The notes beneath the pieces were generated by a model, which searched no databases, was not told where the DNA came from, and was given only the letters and a program-made list of their open reading frames with translations. 64,000 bases of DNA from Paramacrobiotus metropolitanus (lineage: Eukaryota; Tardigrada; Eutardigrada; Parachela; Macrobiotidae), in assembly GCF_019649055.1 (NCBI RefSeq), contig NW_026570366.1:124001-188000 (forward strand), given 5' to 3'. Each line of letters starts with the position of its first letter. The first letter of the stretch is position 1. Made by a program: the position numbers and the translations under genes. Positions 60,366 to 64,000 of the stretch are shown piece by piece.

Positions 60366-63300
60366 ATGGCTGAAAACGATTTTCCAGGTTTGGTTTGACT
60401 GTGTCTGTGTTTTTGTGATTCAACATCAGCAGTGTGTACGAGAAGAACCTCCCAAATTGTCAGCGCGTTAGTCATCGCAGATTTACGATTAATTTTTTAT
60501 TGCCGTCGTGTGCAGGCCGCTTGTTGCACCAAGCGTGCGTATGGGAAAACGCGGAATTGCTGGAGGATTTATTGAAGAACGGTGAAGAAGCAAAAAATAT
60601 TGATTCCGAGGATAGGTACGGGAGAACGCCACTGCATGCTGCAGCCAAAAGTGGGAATCTCTCCTTGGTCGGAGTGCTGCTGAACGCTGGGGGTGAGTGC
60701 ATCCGTAGTTGCGGTTGAAGGGCATTTTTTCCCTGTTCGGCCAGGAGCAGTAGCTGTGTATGGCTACAGGAATGTAGCCGTACACGCCATCCGTATGAAT
60801 GGCGTGTACGGCTACATTTAAATAGGATTTTAAACTTTTTTACGATTCACTTTTGAAATTTGAAATTTTGTTATATTGTTATCGATGCTCTGAATGTTGC
60901 TATTTCAAGAAAAAGAATGCTGTCGCGCAAATTTGCGCTTTTATCGCGCTTTTGCTGGTTTTTAATACATTAATAATAGCAGATCAAAAAAACGCGTAAC
61001 TAGTGAGCTAGAGCCAGTATAAATCCTATTTTCTCTACATAATTGTTTGTTGCTTTTTTTAAAATTTTTACACAATTTCGAAAATATTTTCTAATTTATC
61101 AATTATGTATTTTGGTTTGTTTAGGCTATTGTTTCGACATACGGAAATTTTTACGATTTTTACAGCGATCAATTTGCAGTTTTCTTTTACTTGTTTGGTC
61201 TGTTCAAACACAATCCCACGAGTGTAATAATTTTTCTTTCAGTCTTATCATGTTGTCATTTTTGCATACATTATCGGCCTGTGTCGGACGACCAGTTCAC
61301 AGACTCATTGCTCAAAATTATCAGTGGTGCCATGTTTGTTTTCTTTGTAGCCGATCCTAATGTGCAAAGTTCAATTCGGGCCGGCGCGGAGGTAAGTGGG
61401 TCGGTGAGGACCGTCAGTGTAATTACAATCACCTGTCGAGCGCTTGCATACTCTGCTCAGCAAATAAATCGTTAATTTCGTTTGGTAGACTCCGCTGCAC
61501 ATTGCGGCCTACCACGGTCGACTGGAAGCCGTGGCTTGTTTGTTAAGTTCGGGTGCTTCGGTCCATACGAAAAATTCTCGTGCCCAGACACCGCTGGATG
61601 TGGCTATGGAGCGGCGTCAACGGGATTGCGTGGAAATGCTGCGAATCTATCAAGGTAAGGTCTGTACGAAAAGCGTCCAGCATATTCCATTTTTTGAATA
61701 CATTATTCAACATTTGAATGAGTTTTTCATTTCATTAAAGCAAATTAATCTGTAAGAGCGTGATAATATTACCACGAAGCATTCGACTGTTTTCATCGTT
61801 ATAAACTCGGATTGACAAGTGGGAGATCGCTCTCAGGAAAGTCTACGCTTAATTTCTGCCGATACATGTGGCGAAGATTTCGTAGTATGTGGCTTTTTAT
61901 GGGGACTACAAATTCTTACATAATTTGCAAATTGGAATGAACATTGACTGAGTGACTAAAGCGGCTGTACGAGTAGTTCATACTTTTTGAATTCGTTGTT
62001 TTTTAAATGTTTTCCATGTACACCTTACAGTTTAAAGTTTAAACCGATATAATTCTAGGTTTTTTCCGAAAAACTTTTAATTTAGTCGTTCGGTTCCGAT
62101 TTTCTGAAGCAGTGTCGGTAAGCCAGCATTAATGGAATTTTTATATTACTGTTTTCACCCTACCGCTGTATTGACACTTTCCAGTTTTTAGCGTTTCTGC
62201 GTTGTATATATTTACGGATTTTATACTATATGCAGAAATGTGGCATCAATCAGACATTTCGCATGACTGACGCTTTATCTGTTCCAGAAGCGAAAGCGGA
62301 AAGGCTTGCGGTTGCGCAAAAGGGTAAGTTTTTTCAAATTCAGTAACTATATGAGTAGGTACATCTTAGTCTTCGTGATAACCTTTATTACATGATTTCA
62401 CCGCAGTAGGTATTTTGAGCAACTACGTTATTGATGTCACTGTCAGATTGCTTGAAAACGCAGTTACTTGCGGTTTTCCAGAATTTCTGGAAGCCTTTGG
62501 TCGTGATGACATTATAAGGATGGAAACGATTTTGGAAGCCACAAAGTCCGATTCGTCCACCCTCGTGAATTCGATTGTAGTTGACGGTGTACCATTGTTG
62601 ACCAGGTTGGTTTCGTTTTTTCGGTTCTGATTATCAGTTTTAATTCCATATATTGATTAACAGTAGAAAAATGTTTAATTCCGATATTGTTATTCAGTTT
62701 TTCAATTTATATTTGTCTGCGGAGTCTGTATAGAGTGTTTAGTTAAATGCTGTAAGTGTTGGTCGTTTTTGAGAAATGTACTGTTGTAGGGCTGTTATGA
62801 AGAATAACGCGGAAGTGGTAAAACTGCTCCTGAAAAGCGGTGCCGATGCGAATATTGAAACAGCGGAAGGGTCTGCTTTGTATGAAGCAGTTTTTCGTGG
62901 GAATTCCGACATAGCGGAGATGCTGATTGAGGTAGCAGTGCACGTGCCTGCATTGATGGTTGAGCATCTTGCGCATCGTATTAATCCACCGTGTACCAAA
63001 ATTAGTATCTCCATCCCACCATCTGTGTCTTTAAAAATTCTGATTAAGATTTTGGTTTATCTACATTTTGCGTGATGGTTTTCTGTTATTCTTAATTTTC
63101 ATCTGCTTACTGACAAAGAAAGAGATGCGAATTTACCAGTCATAACCGCGGCATCTTCAACAATGTCTTGTAAAATACATATGTAATGATTTCACAAGAC
63201 ACTGCTGACAGTGCTTGTGAGTTGAGGTGGCTGTAAAGTGTGAACACCTTCATTTCCAACAGCGTGCTCCTGGACTGGTGTCGAAACCCAACGGTCTTGG

Positions 63301-63554
63301 ATGGTTACCCCTGCATGTTGCCATTAACTTGCAGCATCGGTCTATAGTGGATCTGCTACTGAACAGCCCGCTGCCGGATGACATTATGCAGCCCTATCTG
63401 GATATATCGATGACTTGGAATTACCGGATGGGATTCGATATCAACGCCCTGACTGCCGATAATCAGAGCCCGCTGTACCTCGCAGTGGAAACCGGAAATA
63501 TACGGCTGGTAGAGCAGCTGATCGCCAAAAAAGTCCCAGCATGGAACGAAAAAG
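60366..63554 (+). CDS. Lrrk: Ankyrin-repeat N-terminus of a LRRK-like (ROCO kinase) protein, incomplete at right edge
   Basis: Exons 60366-60387, 60516-60692, 61351-61391, 61489-61654, 62288-62323, 62407-62605, 62790-62931 and 63263-63554 are all phase-compatible, giving 358 codons that end at a donor, so the gene runs past 64000. The start is MAENDFPG-RLLHQACVWENAELLED. Ankyrin repeats: YGRTPLHAAAKSGNLSLVGV, LLNAGADPNV, TPLHIAAYHGRLEAVACLLS, TPLDVAMERRQRDCVEML, AEVVKLLLKSGADANIETAE, GWLPLHVAINLQHRSIVDLL, SPLYLAVETGNIRLVEQLI. The block WNYRMGFDINALTADNQSPL before the last repeat resembles the FDxN..D..GQ..LY..C segment I recall from invertebrate LRRK/LRK-1. The LRR, ROC, COR and kinase parts are not in the window, so the assignment is a recollection of pattern, not proof. 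Exon 1 is short with a weak donor (GTTTGG). Confidence 0.72.
60772..60817. repeat. Perfect 19-bp stem hairpin in an intron
   Basis: ATGTAGCCGTACACGCCAT, loop CCGTATGA, then the exact reverse complement of the arm. It lies 80 nt into the second intron of the LRRK-like gene. Confidence 0.85.
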
Positions 63555-64000
63555 GTTAGAAATTGTTAGTGCCGATGGACCAACCACCCTACCTGAAGCC
63601 GTTACGTATTATTTTGACGGCGCTTAAAAGTACAAGGTTATTAATGACTGTAAGTAAATAATCTAGTAAGTAATCTTTATGATTATTACGCCGCTTACGG
63701 GAATTTATGCAATTTTGTTGTATTCTGTGTGGTGAATCAGTTCTTCATCGTAATCCGATTTGTGCTTATTGTAAATGCAGATTTCATCTGCAAGAGTAGT
63801 CATTATTGCCGCGCGCGGGCACAGTGGATATTGTCTATGTATGTCTCTATGAGTATGCTGACACTTGCATGTTTCATCTTATGTTTATAAATTTAATCAG
63901 GTATCTGTATGTAAATGATCTTGGTACTTGTTTTTGCGTTGGACTGTCATAGTTCTAAGCGGTGAATGAAAATGTGTCACAGTTAAGTGTTTACAATAGC
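63555..64000. other. Intron of the LRRK-like gene or right edge
   Basis: After the donor at 63555 no further ankyrin or LRR exon is seen before the window ends. Confidence 0.5.

Overview
The window is eukaryotic: genes are split by short introns (most 50-250 nt) with consensus GT..AG ends and phase-compatible exons, and the genes are metazoan (receptor guanylate cyclase, aminergic-type GPCRs, serpins, Kazal inhibitors, a neuropeptide F precursor, an ankyrin array like that of LRRK). The gene set and compact layout fit a small invertebrate. A tardigrade is my best guess, but this is inference only. No bacterial, viral or CRISPR features were seen. All exon models were built by hand by joining splice sites that keep frame; there is no transcript evidence.

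Layout. 0.8-4.7 kb (-): a 5-exon single-pass membrane protein with a Ser/Thr/Asp-rich, mucin-like ectodomain. 6.4-8.8 kb (-): a small single-pass membrane protein without a clear start codon, then a secreted acidic Thr-rich protein. 9.4-10.3 kb: an inverted-repeat DNA element. 11.2-15.4 kb (-): a membrane protein with an extracellular lamin-tail-like domain and a 2.9 kb first intron rich in TGGTCA/TGACCA words. 17.7-18.6 kb (-): two adjacent Kazal modules. 20.3-21.4 kb (+): a divergent orphan GPCR. 22.1-27.3 kb (-): a complete receptor guanylate cyclase, about 17 exons. 28.4-29.4 kb: a second inverted-repeat element with an 8-bp target duplication. 30.6-35.5 kb (+): two tandem paralogous aminergic-type GPCRs. 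35.9-37.7 kb (-) and 41.8-43.4 kb (+): two secreted serpins in divergent orientation, with GTCGAC-centred palindromes between them. 44.3-45.0 kb (-): a neuropeptide F precursor ending RPRY-G. 47.6-49.0 kb: a 51-bp minisatellite. 49-55.7 kb: gene-poor and repeat-bearing, with a 2-kb inverted-repeat element. 55.8-57.1 kb (-): a paralogue of the lamin-tail-like membrane protein. 60.4 kb to the right edge (+): the 5' part of a LRRK-like ankyrin gene that continues beyond the window.

Together the genes are mostly extracellular or signalling: secreted protease inhibitors (serpins, Kazal), a peptide hormone, five heptahelical or single-pass receptors, and four single-pass surface proteins of unknown function. 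There is no operon-like organisation. The clearest local duplications are the GPCR pair, the serpin pair and the two Kazal modules. The lamin-tail-like pair is dispersed over 40 kb.
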